A stretch of DNA of 26,782 nt from an uncultured Clostridia bacterium. GTDB lineage: Bacteria; Bacillota; Clostridia; Lachnospirales; Lachnospiraceae. Location of the stretch: positions 1-26,782 of the forward strand of contig CALBNS010000078.1 in the NCBI GenBank assembly GCA_937896665.1, read 5' to 3'. Below the pieces are notes generated by a model. The model saw nothing but the letters and a program-made list of their open reading frames with translations. It made no database searches and had not been told where the DNA came from. A program made the translations under genes and the position numbers. Positions 1 to 7,278 of the stretch are shown one piece after another (position 1 is the stretch's first letter; each line of letters starts with the position of its first letter).

Positions 1-93
1 ACTATAATTTGAGGATATAATTGAAATTTGGGGGATAATTTCTCGCAATTCTATAATAAGGATTTAAAAACGAAAAATGTGAAAAAAGCGAAA

Positions 94-519
94 TTATTTC
101 ATAAAATTGTTAAATTCCATTCTTATACTGTCAGCCGTTGCTTTTCGTCCAATCCTAACAGCAACCTGCTCCCAAGTCATTTCCTCAAATATTTTATAAC
201 GAATAATACGCTGCATACGATTGGGAATTGTATTTAACCATTGTTCCACCTGAACTTTTAACTCTTGTGCATTGTTTTTCCGTTCTTCAAGTGTCTTTTT
301 ATAAAGACTAAGCGCACGTTCATCACTATAGGAAAACTGCATTCCCTGAATTTTGAAATGCTGTTTTTCATAGGGAAAATCTGGATTGCTCCCAGTAACA
401 TTAGTCTGAATAATCGTCTTCTTTCTCTTATTCAGCTCTCGTATTTCCGCCTCAGTTTCCTTTATATTCTCACATGCATCTATGTAATCATTTAGAATTT
501 TCTTATCCACCGGTATCAC
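94..519 (-). CDS. Phage sigma-region-4-like transcriptional regulator (ArpU/RinA-type)
   Basis: This is a 141-aa protein. The N-terminal two thirds is charged and helical (probable coiled coil in residues 10-35 and 70-100). The C-terminal 45 residues (IPNRMQRIIRYKIFEEMTWEQVAVRIG) look like the sigma-70 region 4 helix-turn-helix seen in ArpU/RinA-type late regulators of Gram-positive phages. Start choice: GTG at 519 sits 5 nt after AAGGAG. It is the last early gene seen in the leftward operon, the usual place of a late-gene activator next to the terminase genes. The family call comes from overall resemblance, not from a search; DNA binding is inferred. Confidence 0.6.
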   Translation of the reverse strand: MIPVDKKILNDYIDACENIKETEAEIRELNKRKKTIIQTNVTGSNPDFPYEKQHFKIQGMQFSYSDERALSLYKKTLEERKNNAQELKVQVEQWLNTIPNRMQRIIRYKIFEEMTWEQVAVRIGRKATADSIRMEFNNFMK

Positions 520-559
520 CCCTTCTCCTTAAATACTCCAATATACTCATCCTTGGAAG

Positions 560-718
560 TCATTTACTCTCTACTTGTTTCTTTTTGTAAAACCCACACT
601 TCCCGTTAGAACAATAGAGTTCTTTTAATGCATCACAATATGCTGTGTTACAATCACTTCTATCTGTTCTGAAAGCAAAGCAGTCTGTTTTGATTTCATT
701 TGCACGACCTTTTCTCAT
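560..718 (-). CDS. Small cysteine-rich phage protein (52 aa)
   Basis: A 52-aa frame starts at ATG 718 preceded by GGAGGG with good spacing and ends at TGA 560. Five cysteines lie in a pattern ending CSNGKCGFYK, which resembles the short CxFYK mini-proteins common in Clostridia phages; metal binding is plausible but not shown. It sits between the NTGxx-repeat gene and the sigma-like regulator, in the same direction. Function is unknown. Confidence 0.6.
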   Translation of the reverse strand: MRKGRANEIKTDCFAFRTDRSDCNTAYCDALKELYCSNGKCGFYKKKQVESK

Positions 719-815
719 TCGCTATCCCTCCAATCTTTTTCATTTTTCTGTATTTTTTTTGAAACTGCGTCAGTTTTTTTTCAGAATTTCATTCTGATGT
801 GGCATAAAATGTAAA

Positions 816-1745
816 TCAGCCATTTATATCAATACCAGTACACTGTTTGAAAATGTCAGGATCAAAATTCGGTATTGACTTGATGATGTTCTTCTGACGG
901 TCTGACAAACTGCCCCACCAAATCTGACCACAATCAGATTCATCAAGCACTTTGAGATAACCGCCTGTTGTTTCGTGTGTCGGATGCTCTGCTTTTTCTT
1001 CATCCGTCATATCCTCTGAATAAATCCATTCAACAACATTCTTTGGAATCTGATTCAACAATTCTCTTGCATCTGAACATAACCAATCGTCATAAGTCCA
1101 ATCAGAAGGTTTGTTGAACATGAGAATCTTCTGTCGTTCTGTATTAAAACAACCAGTATTACAAGAAGATTTGTTCCAGTCCCCGGTGTTCCAGTTCCCG
1201 GTGTTTCTGTTCCCGGCGTTCCAGTTCCCGGTGTTGCAGTCCCCGGTGTTGTCGTTCCCGGTGTTCCAGTTCCCGGTGTTGCAGTCCCCGGTGTTTCTGT
1301 TCCCGGTGTTGCAGTCCCCGGTGTTGTCGTTCCCGGTGTTTCTGTTCCCGGCGTTCCAGTTCCCGGTGTTCCAGTCCCCGGTGTTGTCGTTCCCGGTGTT
1401 GCCGTTCCCGGTGTTGTAGTCCCCGGTGTTGCAGAGTCCAGTGCAATCTTTTCCTGTATTGACAATACGCAATAATTCATCCCAAGGAATTTCACGCACA
1501 ATTTGAATCTTATTGGTGCAAGATTTCTTTCCATCGGAATCTACATCACCAAGGGCAATGACTTCGGCAACCTTATTATCAGGATTGAAACTATAATAAT
1601 CAAAACAGTCCGATGCTTTTTCACAAAAGTGAAAACCCCTGTCACAAGCCATAGGATTCACATCTTCTTCATAAGTCTGACCCACTTCATACTGAAAATC
1701 TCTACAAGTCCAGTCAGGGTTGAAAACCTTATATCCTTTTACCAT
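816..1745 (-). CDS. DUF7666-like protein with a long NTGxx pentapeptide repeat domain
   Basis: The protein is 309 aa with the start at ATG 1745, chosen because GAGGA lies 8 nt upstream; a GTG 15 nt further up is the alternative. The N-terminal roughly 95 residues (GYKVFNPDWTCRDF, then CDRGFHFC) match my memory of the DUF7666 domain that often precedes pentapeptide repeats in phages. Residues about 96-200 consist of some 20 units of N-T/A-G-N/D-x, predicted to form a right-handed beta-helix or related solenoid. The C-terminal part (about 210-309) is non-repetitive with Trp and Cys residues. The molecular role is unknown; pentapeptide solenoids elsewhere act as DNA mimics or adhesion and scaffold modules, but nothing here decides between these. 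Confidence 0.7.
   Translation of the reverse strand: MVKGYKVFNPDWTCRDFQYEVGQTYEEDVNPMACDRGFHFCEKASDCFDYYSFNPDNKVAEVIALGDVDSDGKKSCTNKIQIVREIPWDELLRIVNTGKDCTGLCNTGDYNTGNGNTGNDNTGDWNTGNWNAGNRNTGNDNTGDCNTGNRNTGDCNTGNWNTGNDNTGDCNTGNWNAGNRNTGNWNTGDWNKSSCNTGCFNTERQKILMFNKPSDWTYDDWLCSDARELLNQIPKNVVEWIYSEDMTDEEKAEHPTHETTGGYLKVLDESDCGQIWWGSLSDRQKNIIKSIPNFDPDIFKQCTGIDING
1176..1430 (-). repeat. 15-bp tandem repeat array coding NTGxx units
   Basis: Seventeen uninterrupted 15-bp units lie here, with looser copies out to about 1146 and 1460. Nine of the fifteen bases (AACACCGGG on the coding strand) are almost invariant, including codon third positions; variation is confined mainly to the last two codons. 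Two units read NAG instead of NTG and lie 135 bp apart, hinting at duplication of larger blocks. The near identity at silent positions indicates recent expansion or ongoing homogenisation by slippage or recombination. Confidence 0.9.
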
Positions 1746-1770
1746 GTCTTTATTCCTCACTTTCCATTAC

Positions 1771-2169
1771 CTATTCTTTCTTCTTTCCTCTCGTACATCC
1801 ATCTCCTGGTTCCAGATTATAACCAAGTCCATGAGTACTTCTGCAAAATCTGTGTTCAATTCCATGTTTATTGCTCATGGCACAATACTCACATTCGTCA
1901 CAGTGAATAAAACCTTTGTATTTCTTCATCAGCCTTACACTATTCGAATTATCAAAGTCGATAATTACGTTGTATTCTTGTAAGATGTTTTTTACAAATT
2001 GCTCCATCTTGCATACTCCACAAGTAACATCTAATTCCTGTTCGTCGCAGCTAATAGGATGTTTGCAGATACGGTCGCAAATGTACTCCTGCATTTTTGT
2101 GGTTATATCTTCCATTGAGGAATAGTCTTCCTGTGTATGCTTACATCTATCTAGTTCCTTTTTCATCAT
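1771..2169 (-). CDS. Cysteine-rich hypothetical phage protein (132 aa)
   Basis: A 132-aa protein with 11 cysteines in at least three clusters (CDRICKHPISC, CGVC, CDECEYC), suggesting several metal sites. The ATGATG start overlaps the stop of the upstream 491-aa gene and is preceded by AAAGGA, so translation is probably coupled. No recognised family. Its place in the early operon is the only functional hint. Confidence 0.65.
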   Translation of the reverse strand: MMKKELDRCKHTQEDYSSMEDITTKMQEYICDRICKHPISCDEQELDVTCGVCKMEQFVKNILQEYNVIIDFDNSNSVRLMKKYKGFIHCDECEYCAMSNKHGIEHRFCRSTHGLGYNLEPGDGCTRGKKKE

Positions 2170-3641
2170 TTTTCCTTTCTCTGAATGTATTTTAGAAATT
2201 CCACTAACTCTGTCTCACCGTTTGGATGCTTGCTGTAGACTTTATGATTATTCCATTTAGTTACACCGTATTTTCCCTTTGGTGATTCTGGTCCGCCTAC
2301 AAGATGCAGATGAGATGATTCATATTCTCCGATATACTTATTTCCAGTATTTGTGTACACTTCAGCAATCAGCCTTGCTCCATTTTCAAAATCGTATTTA
2401 TAGTACTTGCAACCAATATGTTCATCTTCGTACCAAATTCCCCACGATTCATAATCTCTAAGCCACTCCTTGCGTTCCTCATTATTCTTCAGCAATGGAA
2501 GTTCCGGTTGTTCCGGTTCTGGTAATTCTGGTCGATTTAGTATATCGTCCAATTCACATACATAGGATGCTAGTGCAGCTACTTTGATTTTCTGCTTTCT
2601 TGCAATCTCATCACTGTCTGTATAACATTGCAGGATATCCGTTAATAATTTCTGCTCCTTCTCGAGCAGGTCCTTTGCAAGTCGCATTTCGGAATAATTT
2701 GTATTTCCTTCTTCCTGCTGCTCTTCTTCCACAACCTCCCTGTATTCCGCATCAATCACATCAGCCTGCTGCACATCTTCTGTATCATCCGGCATCAGCT
2801 CTGGATAATCTTCCACTGTCATTTGTCCCGGGATCTGCTCTTCCTGGACAGGCTCTTTTTGTGCGACGTCGCACAGTTCTTTTTCTTTCTCATGTCTGGC
2901 CTTGGCAGACCTGCTGCACTCATTCCCACAAGGATTATCGCATTCCTTACAACACGGAGAAGCTTCTCCGTCACCCAATCTTTTATATGCAAGTTCCTGA
3001 TTGATAAATTGGCACTTAACACCGATTTCCTCTTTCAGCATGTCCAACGTATACATCGTGGTGCAAGGGAATGGATTTCCCATAGGAGCTTCCTCGCAGT
3101 ACCTTTCTTCCTGCCTGATTTCGCATTCTTTTGTGCAACAGGAACAATTATGTCCTCCTTCACATCCCTCTGTGGCACATAGGCTGTCTTTTGGATATTC
3201 CTTTTTCTTCGTACCATAAGCCGATAACTTCTCCGGTTCCCGCGCTTTCCGAATCTCTTTTACGGTCATATCCGGCGATACGCTTTCAAGCTGTTCCTCT
3301 GTCAGATACAGCATCTCCTGGAGCTGACTTTTATCGAATCCAACGTATTTCTCATCCAGCTTCGGACTATTGCCACCTTCCGAGAATTTTTCGTTAATCT
3401 GCATCATACGTGTAGCCCAGGTCCTGCTCTTTCCGTATACTTGTTTTACATAATCTTCAAATTTTTCATACCCTTCTTCCTCATACATCTTTTCATTATG
3501 CTGCCGGCGCAGGTAATACCCGTTTGTAATAAACAATGACGCAATCTGACCCATCTTCTCATCGATTGTTCTGATATTGCCTTTTATGATTTCTTCAATG
3601 TCCTGACAATCAAATGACTCGTAAATTCTCATTTCACTCAT
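2166..3641 (-). CDS. Large mosaic phage protein: helical N-terminus, Cys-rich middle, acidic linker
   Basis: The start is placed at ATG 3641 (MSEMRIYESF), which has GAGGG 8-9 nt upstream, giving 491 aa; an in-frame ATG at 3674 lacks such a site. Residues about 1-145 are helical, with a region (YEKFEDYVKQVYGKSRTWATRMM) like the DNA-binding or ParB-like N-termini of some phage and plasmid proteins. Residues about 155-260 carry over 15 cysteines in CxxC-type clusters, and 265-320 is acidic. The C-terminal roughly 100 residues (WGIWYEDEHIGCKYYKYDF) form a separate aromatic-rich unit. It overlaps the 46-aa gene upstream and the 132-aa gene downstream. The function is not recognised; a DNA-binding scaffold is only a guess. 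Confidence 0.65.
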   Translation of the reverse strand: MSEMRIYESFDCQDIEEIIKGNIRTIDEKMGQIASLFITNGYYLRRQHNEKMYEEEGYEKFEDYVKQVYGKSRTWATRMMQINEKFSEGGNSPKLDEKYVGFDKSQLQEMLYLTEEQLESVSPDMTVKEIRKAREPEKLSAYGTKKKEYPKDSLCATEGCEGGHNCSCCTKECEIRQEERYCEEAPMGNPFPCTTMYTLDMLKEEIGVKCQFINQELAYKRLGDGEASPCCKECDNPCGNECSRSAKARHEKEKELCDVAQKEPVQEEQIPGQMTVEDYPELMPDDTEDVQQADVIDAEYREVVEEEQQEEGNTNYSEMRLAKDLLEKEQKLLTDILQCYTDSDEIARKQKIKVAALASYVCELDDILNRPELPEPEQPELPLLKNNEERKEWLRDYESWGIWYEDEHIGCKYYKYDFENGARLIAEVYTNTGNKYIGEYESSHLHLVGGPESPKGKYGVTKWNNHKVYSKHPNGETELVEFLKYIQRKEK

Positions 3642-3774
3642 CTTCTTTTCCCTCGAATTCTTCACAATAATCATCCGGTGCCGTTTCTAAGGCATATCCT
3701 TCGCTTTCTTCACAATCACATGCGAATGTATCTGCCATAGGCACGTAATATTTACATTTCTTACAACATTCCAT
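3634..3774 (-). CDS. Cysteine-rich mini-protein (46 aa)
   Basis: A 46-aa frame with ATG at 3774 and AGGAGA 7 nt upstream. It has the motif CCKKCKYY, then CDC, then a C-terminal DYCEEFEGK. Its last 8 nt overlap the start of the 491-aa gene, so the two are probably translationally coupled. It resembles a half zinc ribbon; no family assigned. Confidence 0.6.
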   Translation of the reverse strand: MECCKKCKYYVPMADTFACDCEESEGYALETAPDDYCEEFEGKEDE

Positions 3775-3806
3775 ATTTTCTCTCCTGCCTGCTGCCATCT
3801 GCAGCT

Positions 3807-4007
3807 TTATGTACTGCTGCCACCCTTACTGTAATGGCAGGCTTTTCTTACTTTGTTTCTTGCATCATCCCATTCTTCCTTGAATGCTTCCCACTGCTCG
3901 TATGACATTTTCCATACCTTCAGTTTCTCGTACACAGAACGATGGCTTCTACATATTTTTCCTCTTTTTTCGCAATACCTGGTACAATTTTCACACGTCC
4001 TTCCCAT
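3807..4007 (-). CDS. Cysteine-rich small phage protein (66 aa)
   Basis: The start at ATG 4007 is chosen because a GGAGAAAGGA site lies just upstream; a longer frame up to 4055 lacks support. The N-terminus has the motif CENCTRYCEKRGKIC, a spacing related to the 64-aa protein at 7492-7686 (CKDCRKYKYC, then GIC). The rest is basic and helical. A small metal-binding fold is likely; the function is unknown. Confidence 0.6.
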   Translation of the reverse strand: MGRTCENCTRYCEKRGKICRSHRSVYEKLKVWKMSYEQWEAFKEEWDDARNKVRKACHYSKGGSST

Positions 4008-4092
4008 AGTGTTTCCTTTCTCCCCCTTCCCCTGATGAAGAAGGAGGTTTGACAATGGTGTGATATATTACATCCCTTTACAGGTTGATGCC

Positions 4093-4506
4093 TTATAAAT
4101 AATCCTTTCCCACAATCTCCATCCAGTCTTTTTTCGGATAAACTTCCATAAACCGTTCCTGTGCCTTCGCTTTTAGGATTTCTGCGTTTTTTTGATTGTT
4201 ATGTACAGCTTCCGAACCGATTCTGTGATGGTTTAAGCATAAATTTACGCGTAGCCCATACCAGTCACTCAGTTTGTGCTGGTTCCCGAACAGCACATGG
4301 TGTTCTTCTGTGTAAGCATGCTCTCTATAATCTCCATCCAAAAGCATACATAAGTAGCATCGTTTGTCTGATTTCTCCTGCATAATGCTTTTTACTTTTG
4401 GATATCCTTTTGTTAGCTTTATCGGCTTTTTCTTTGACTGCTGCCGCTTCTTTCCTTTTGTATTCGTCCAAGAAGCCTTTGGAAATTTCATATCATTTAT
4501 GCTCAT
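4093..4506 (-). CDS. HNH-like nuclease (Ref/RecA-dependent-nuclease-type)
   Basis: A 137-aa basic protein. After a Lys-rich N-terminus (residues 15-40) it has CYLC (about 50-53), EEHHVLFGN (about 67-75) and LCLNHHRIGSEAVH (about 89-102), which form a zinc/beta-beta-alpha HNH pattern like that of phage P1 Ref and related proteins. The histidine pair HH and the later NHH are the likely metal and catalytic residues. It lies between replication genes, consistent with a role in DNA processing or recombination. Its start overlaps the upstream gene by 14 nt. HNH membership is fairly secure; assignment to the Ref subgroup is an inference. Confidence 0.7.
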   Translation of the reverse strand: MSINDMKFPKASWTNTKGKKRQQSKKKPIKLTKGYPKVKSIMQEKSDKRCYLCMLLDGDYREHAYTEEHHVLFGNQHKLSDWYGLRVNLCLNHHRIGSEAVHNNQKNAEILKAKAQERFMEVYPKKDWMEIVGKDYL

Positions 4507-4948
4507 TTCTTTCTCTCTGTTTTCTGTCGTTTTCTTCTTCGATTTTTAACAATGTCTTTAAATCTGAATCCACCCCGCACTCTTCCTTCAGCATTTGTGC
4601 GTAATCGGATATTCTTGCATAGTGCTGTCCTTCCGGATCTAGTGCATCCACGCACTCTACCAGATGTTCAAAATGCTCTTGAAACTCTTGCAGGCGCTTT
4701 CCGGCAAATCCCCACTTTTCACGGAGTGTAGTCTTTGCTAGAATCATAAATGTCTGCAGTACTCTCATAGCAAGCAGTCCATAAATATCCAATGCATCCT
4801 TTCTTGAGATTTCCAAAGGTACAAAATGTACGTTTCGGAACTCAATCTGCTTTCGCAAGGCTTCAATGCCGTCTTTTTCTGCAATGCTTAGAGCCGTTGC
4901 CATTCCATCCATTCTCGCCTGATAGGTTGTGTCAATTTTCTTTGCCAT
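4493..4948 (-). CDS. Hypothetical phage protein (151 aa)
   Basis: The start at ATG 4948 (MAKKIDTTYQ) has GGAGA upstream, so the longer frame to 4975 is rejected. The protein is mostly helical and charged, with no cysteine cluster except two central residues. It lies between the RNase H-fold gene and the HNH gene and overlaps the latter. I do not recognise the family. Confidence 0.65.
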   Translation of the reverse strand: MAKKIDTTYQARMDGMATALSIAEKDGIEALRKQIEFRNVHFVPLEISRKDALDIYGLLAMRVLQTFMILAKTTLREKWGFAGKRLQEFQEHFEHLVECVDALDPEGQHYARISDYAQMLKEECGVDSDLKTLLKIEEENDRKQRERNEHK

Positions 4949-4975
4949 TTTTTCTCCTTCCAAATGCCTTTCCAT

Positions 4976-5404
4976 TTAAGTATTTTCAATGTTCTTTTCT
5001 TCTAGCTGAAGCTTTAACCAATTATCAAATTCATGTTTTCCCGGTTCTGTTACAATCAGATGCTGCCGCATTAACCTCCACAGCTCTATCCATAGCTCTC
5101 TGTCTGATACCGGCTTTCCTTTACTGGTCTTAAAATCCTTTGCAGCCCACTTGTGTATGTAGTTTTTTAACATGTCAAGTATGTAAGTGTTGCCCGAATG
5201 AATATGGATTTCACACGATTGATTAAATCGCTTGAGCCCTTCTACCAGCGCAGTCAATACCGCGTGATGATAGGTGCCGTCTACTGCTCCAAATCCGGTC
5301 ACTGTTGTTTCTTTTCCTTCACACTGCAGTACATAGCCGTATTGCTTTCTTGTGACTCTCGGAGCTTCACTGTCCACCGTGATATAAATGTGCGCTCTGT
5401 GCAT
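4976..5404 (-). CDS. RNase H-fold protein with an apparently degraded active site
   Basis: A 142-aa protein with the layout of RNase HI: strand 1 with D11 (YITVDS), the helix with E55 (ALVEGLKRF), the fourth strand and turn (IHSGNTYILDML, 68-79), W86, the KGKPVSDRELW segment (95-105) typical of the handle/LW region, and D127 near the C-terminus. In canonical enzymes the fourth strand ends in a catalytic Asp-Ser; here S70-G71-N72 stands there instead. Activity on RNA-DNA hybrids is therefore doubtful, although D77 could compensate. A perfect AGGAGG site lies 7 nt before ATG, immediately after the HUH gene stop, so the two are co-expressed. Confidence 0.6.
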   Translation of the reverse strand: MHRAHIYITVDSEAPRVTRKQYGYVLQCEGKETTVTGFGAVDGTYHHAVLTALVEGLKRFNQSCEIHIHSGNTYILDMLKNYIHKWAAKDFKTSKGKPVSDRELWIELWRLMRQHLIVTEPGKHEFDNWLKLQLEEKNIENT

Positions 5405-5405
5405 T

Positions 5406-6167
5406 TTAAATCCTCCTATTTAGCCGAATCATAGTGTATCTTCTGTACCTACAGCCCAGTGGATTAATTCCCTCGTAGATATTCGCTATGTAATACCCTT
5501 TTTTCGGCTTCACCTCTTTTTTCCATCGCAGGAGCTTGTCCACATCCGGCTTTGGAAGCTGCATATTTCTTGATGTATTGTAGCTCGATTCTTTTATCCT
5601 TGACTTTGCCGGTGTACCATCTTCCTTGTATTCCTGCGTATTCTCGTTTTTCGTCATGTAATTTGAAAGCTTTGTGAAATCTTCATCGTAGTATTCACTA
5701 TCCTTGATTTCCACGATGTACGTTCCGCCATGTTCCCATGCGCTTTTTACTATTTCTGCTGCTCCCGGTATCTTGTTGATCACAAAATGAATGTGCCATG
5801 CACCTTTTGTTCCTTTTTGGATATTCCGAAAGAAAAATGGATTGTCGTAGCCTGCCTTTTTATATGCTTTTCTCACATATCTCATTGCTTTCTCTAAATG
5901 CTTCTTTGCGCTTTCCATATCTGGAGGCCTTTTGTCTTTCTTATAAGTCCATGTACCGAAGTAATCTCCCGGTTTTATGTATTCCAGCATTTTTAGCCTG
6001 CAGGTTCTTGCCTTGTTCCATAAATTAATTTGTATCATCTGTTCCTTTGTTGGCTTCTCTTTCTTTTTCCTCGTTTCCCCAGGTGCTCCATATCTCCCAT
6101 CCGGATACTCCATTACGTCGAGGATATCTCCCTTGCGTAATCTATGCGTTTTTCTTCTTGTAGCCAT
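5406..6167 (-). CDS. HUH-type rolling-circle replication initiator
   Basis: A 253-aa basic protein. Motif I resembles DYFGTWTYKKDK (residues 68-79). Motif II is GAWHIHFVIN with the metal-binding H125-x-H127. Motif III is LSNYMTKNE with candidate nucleophile Y170 and K173. This is the order and spacing of single-tyrosine HUH initiators of the phage/microvirus/plasmid REP_ORF2-G2P type, which nick one strand at an origin and stay covalently bound. No helicase or primase domain is fused, and none is encoded nearby. It starts at ATG 6167 with a weak ribosome site (AGGA), and the 174-nt gap upstream holds stem-loops that may be its origin or a control element. The last residues run into the AGGAGG of the next gene. 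Confidence 0.8.
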   Translation of the reverse strand: MATRRKTHRLRKGDILDVMEYPDGRYGAPGETRKKKEKPTKEQMIQINLWNKARTCRLKMLEYIKPGDYFGTWTYKKDKRPPDMESAKKHLEKAMRYVRKAYKKAGYDNPFFFRNIQKGTKGAWHIHFVINKIPGAAEIVKSAWEHGGTYIVEIKDSEYYDEDFTKLSNYMTKNENTQEYKEDGTPAKSRIKESSYNTSRNMQLPKPDVDKLLRWKKEVKPKKGYYIANIYEGINPLGCRYRRYTMIRLNRRI

Positions 6168-6206
6168 ACTATTCTGTCCTAACTTTAATAATCTTATCGA
6201 GTTTTA

Positions 6207-6235
6207 AAACGGGGCAAGAATCCCCTTTTTTCTTG
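6207..6235. terminator. Bidirectional hairpin terminator upstream of the HUH gene
   Basis: AAAACGGGG, a 7-nt loop and CCCCTTTTTTCTT form a stem with GC core 6211-6214/6222-6225. Rightward it ends in a six-T run; leftward the distal side reads CCCCGTTTT. It could attenuate early operon transcription entering the replication gene, or insulate the rightward promoter beside it. It may also be part of an origin structure. Confidence 0.5.
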
Positions 6236-6261
6236 AACTTTTGACCCACAGATGATATAAT
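6233..6261 (+). promoter_or_regulatory. Rightward sigma-A promoter antisense to the early operon
   Basis: TTGAAC (6233-6238), a 17-nt spacer, then TATAAT (6256-6261): a close consensus match. It points away from the HUH gene and into the 3' end of the leftward 81-aa gene, with no coding frame of its own. The predicted transcript start is about 6268. Confidence 0.6.
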
Positions 6262-6267
6262 ATTTGT

Positions 6268-6330
6268 GTGTTATTTTTTCTGTGACCAAAGGTCAATTGC
6301 GCTCCCATTTCGGTGGAAGCGCTATTTGTT
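6268..6330 (+). ncRNA. Candidate short antisense RNA or replication-control RNA
   Basis: Directly after the rightward promoter come two stem-loops: TGACC-AAA-GGTCA (6283-6295), and GCGCT-c-CCA / TGG-a-AGCGC (6299-6322, loop TTTCGG), followed by the T-rich TATTTGTT. The result is a roughly 60-nt RNA complementary to the early mRNA leader in front of the HUH initiator gene. This is the arrangement of counter-transcribed RNAs that limit initiator synthesis in rolling-circle plasmids. The same stem-loops could instead serve as a double-strand origin. RNA production is inferred from sequence only. Confidence 0.4.
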
Positions 6331-6341
6331 ACCAATGTGCA

Positions 6342-6587
6342 TCAGGCATATTTTCTTCTTCTATTTTCCCGGAGTTGCTTTCTGAACTCCCTTCCGTAAT
6401 CTGTGTCATAGTAGTATTTGTCTGTTTCCTTGTCTTTGTAAAAATAATAATTCTTGCCGCTTGTATTCTTCACGCCCAAGTAAATCATACTATCTATCAT
6501 GTTCTCCAGTTCTGTAGGAATAGACCGCCCTTCTTTACTTGCTTTTTCCAGCTCTAATTCATACTTATCTATGTATTCCTGCATCAT
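6342..6587 (-). CDS. Hypothetical phage protein (81 aa)
   Basis: Charged, Tyr-rich protein (KNYYFYKDKETDKYYYD in the middle). The ATGATG start overlaps the stop of the upstream gene and has GGAGGG directly before it. No recognised family. The rightward antisense promoter fires towards its 3' end. Confidence 0.6.
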   Translation of the reverse strand: MMQEYIDKYELELEKASKEGRSIPTELENMIDSMIYLGVKNTSGKNYYFYKDKETDKYYYDTDYGREFRKQLRENRRRKYA

Positions 6588-6952
6588 TTTCCCTCCACTT
6601 TATTCGTATCCATTGACAAATCTGTGTTCCTTATCTGTTCTTGTTTTTCCTGTGACTCTGGTGCGCTTAAAAATTCTTTCTGAAATTTCTCCAACTCATT
6701 AATTATTTTGTCGAGATTTTCTGATGCGTAATTCCAATCAAGGTAAACTTTCATATCCTTATCAGGCATCATCCCTGCATCCCAGCCATTTTTATGAACC
6801 GAGATATCACATGCTTCCACATGACCTTGAAAATAAAAAAACGCTGTCGGACTCCCCTTAGCACTTGGCTGAAGTTTTCCTTCGAAACCATTAATATCCA
6901 TTACCAAATCTAATATTTTATGTAATTTTTTTCTTTTTTCTAAATCTACCAT
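6584..6952 (-). CDS. Hypothetical phage protein (122 aa)
   Basis: The start at ATG 6952 lies 9 nt after GGAGG, preferred to the TTG codon 15 nt further up. It has a mixed alpha/beta composition with a central FYFQGHVEACDISVH segment and an acidic C-terminus. It lies second of two coupled genes upstream of the replication initiator. Function unknown. Confidence 0.6.
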   Translation of the reverse strand: MVDLEKRKKLHKILDLVMDINGFEGKLQPSAKGSPTAFFYFQGHVEACDISVHKNGWDAGMMPDKDMKVYLDWNYASENLDKIINELEKFQKEFLSAPESQEKQEQIRNTDLSMDTNKVEGK

Positions 6953-7023
6953 CTTGTATTCCTCCAATTTCTACACTATAATCAAATTGTTTAATTTTTT
7001 GAGCGCTTATTGGATTGCCGTCC

Positions 7024-7278
7024 TTAGGTGCTCTTTTTCTGTCTGCATGTATTTCTCTTGCGAATTCTTCTCTTGCTTCTTTCGAAGTGTAGCCAGCTTA
7101 AGTACTCTTCCCAGAGCAGTGCGGCCATTCCAACTACATATCCAATAAACCCCATCTCTATGCTTATATCCGGAATAATTTCATCTTTCTTAATAGCTAA
7201 CACGGCCAAAATCATTCCGGCTACTGCCAGTGCAAAAGAAGCCTTCTGTACTGCTATCGCTAATTTCTTCCACATCAT
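7024..7278 (-). CDS. Small membrane protein with two transmembrane helices
   Basis: An 84-aa protein with hydrophobic segments at about residues 9-29 and 42-60, then a very basic tail (ERSKRRIRKRNTCRQKK), which by the positive-inside rule puts the C-terminus in the cytoplasm. Its ATG overlaps the stop of a tiny basic frame upstream (ATGA). No family recognised; a holin role is unlikely given its position in the early operon. Confidence 0.6.
   Translation of the reverse strand: MMWKKLAIAVQKASFALAVAGMILAVLAIKKDEIIPDISIEMGFIGYVVGMAALLWEEYLSWLHFERSKRRIRKRNTCRQKKST

Noticed and set aside
609..622. GAAC...GTTC pair near the 52-aa gene
   Set aside because: The gap is 6 nt rather than 4, and it is inside coding sequence, so it does not match the LexA site.
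1146..1460. Possible CRISPR-like array or extra genes in the other frames (TPGT-type and HRE-type repeat proteins)
   Set aside because: Units are contiguous 15-bp codon repeats with no unique spacers, and only the NTGxx frame joins non-repetitive domains and a ribosome site.
2600..3004. Rightward 134-aa frame opposite the 491-aa gene
   Set aside because: Composition is that of an antisense frame, and the leftward gene has operon context, a ribosome site and overlaps with neighbours.
6264..6557. Rightward 97-aa frame after the antisense promoter
   Set aside because: No ribosome site; it lies antisense to a better supported gene and has shadow-type composition.
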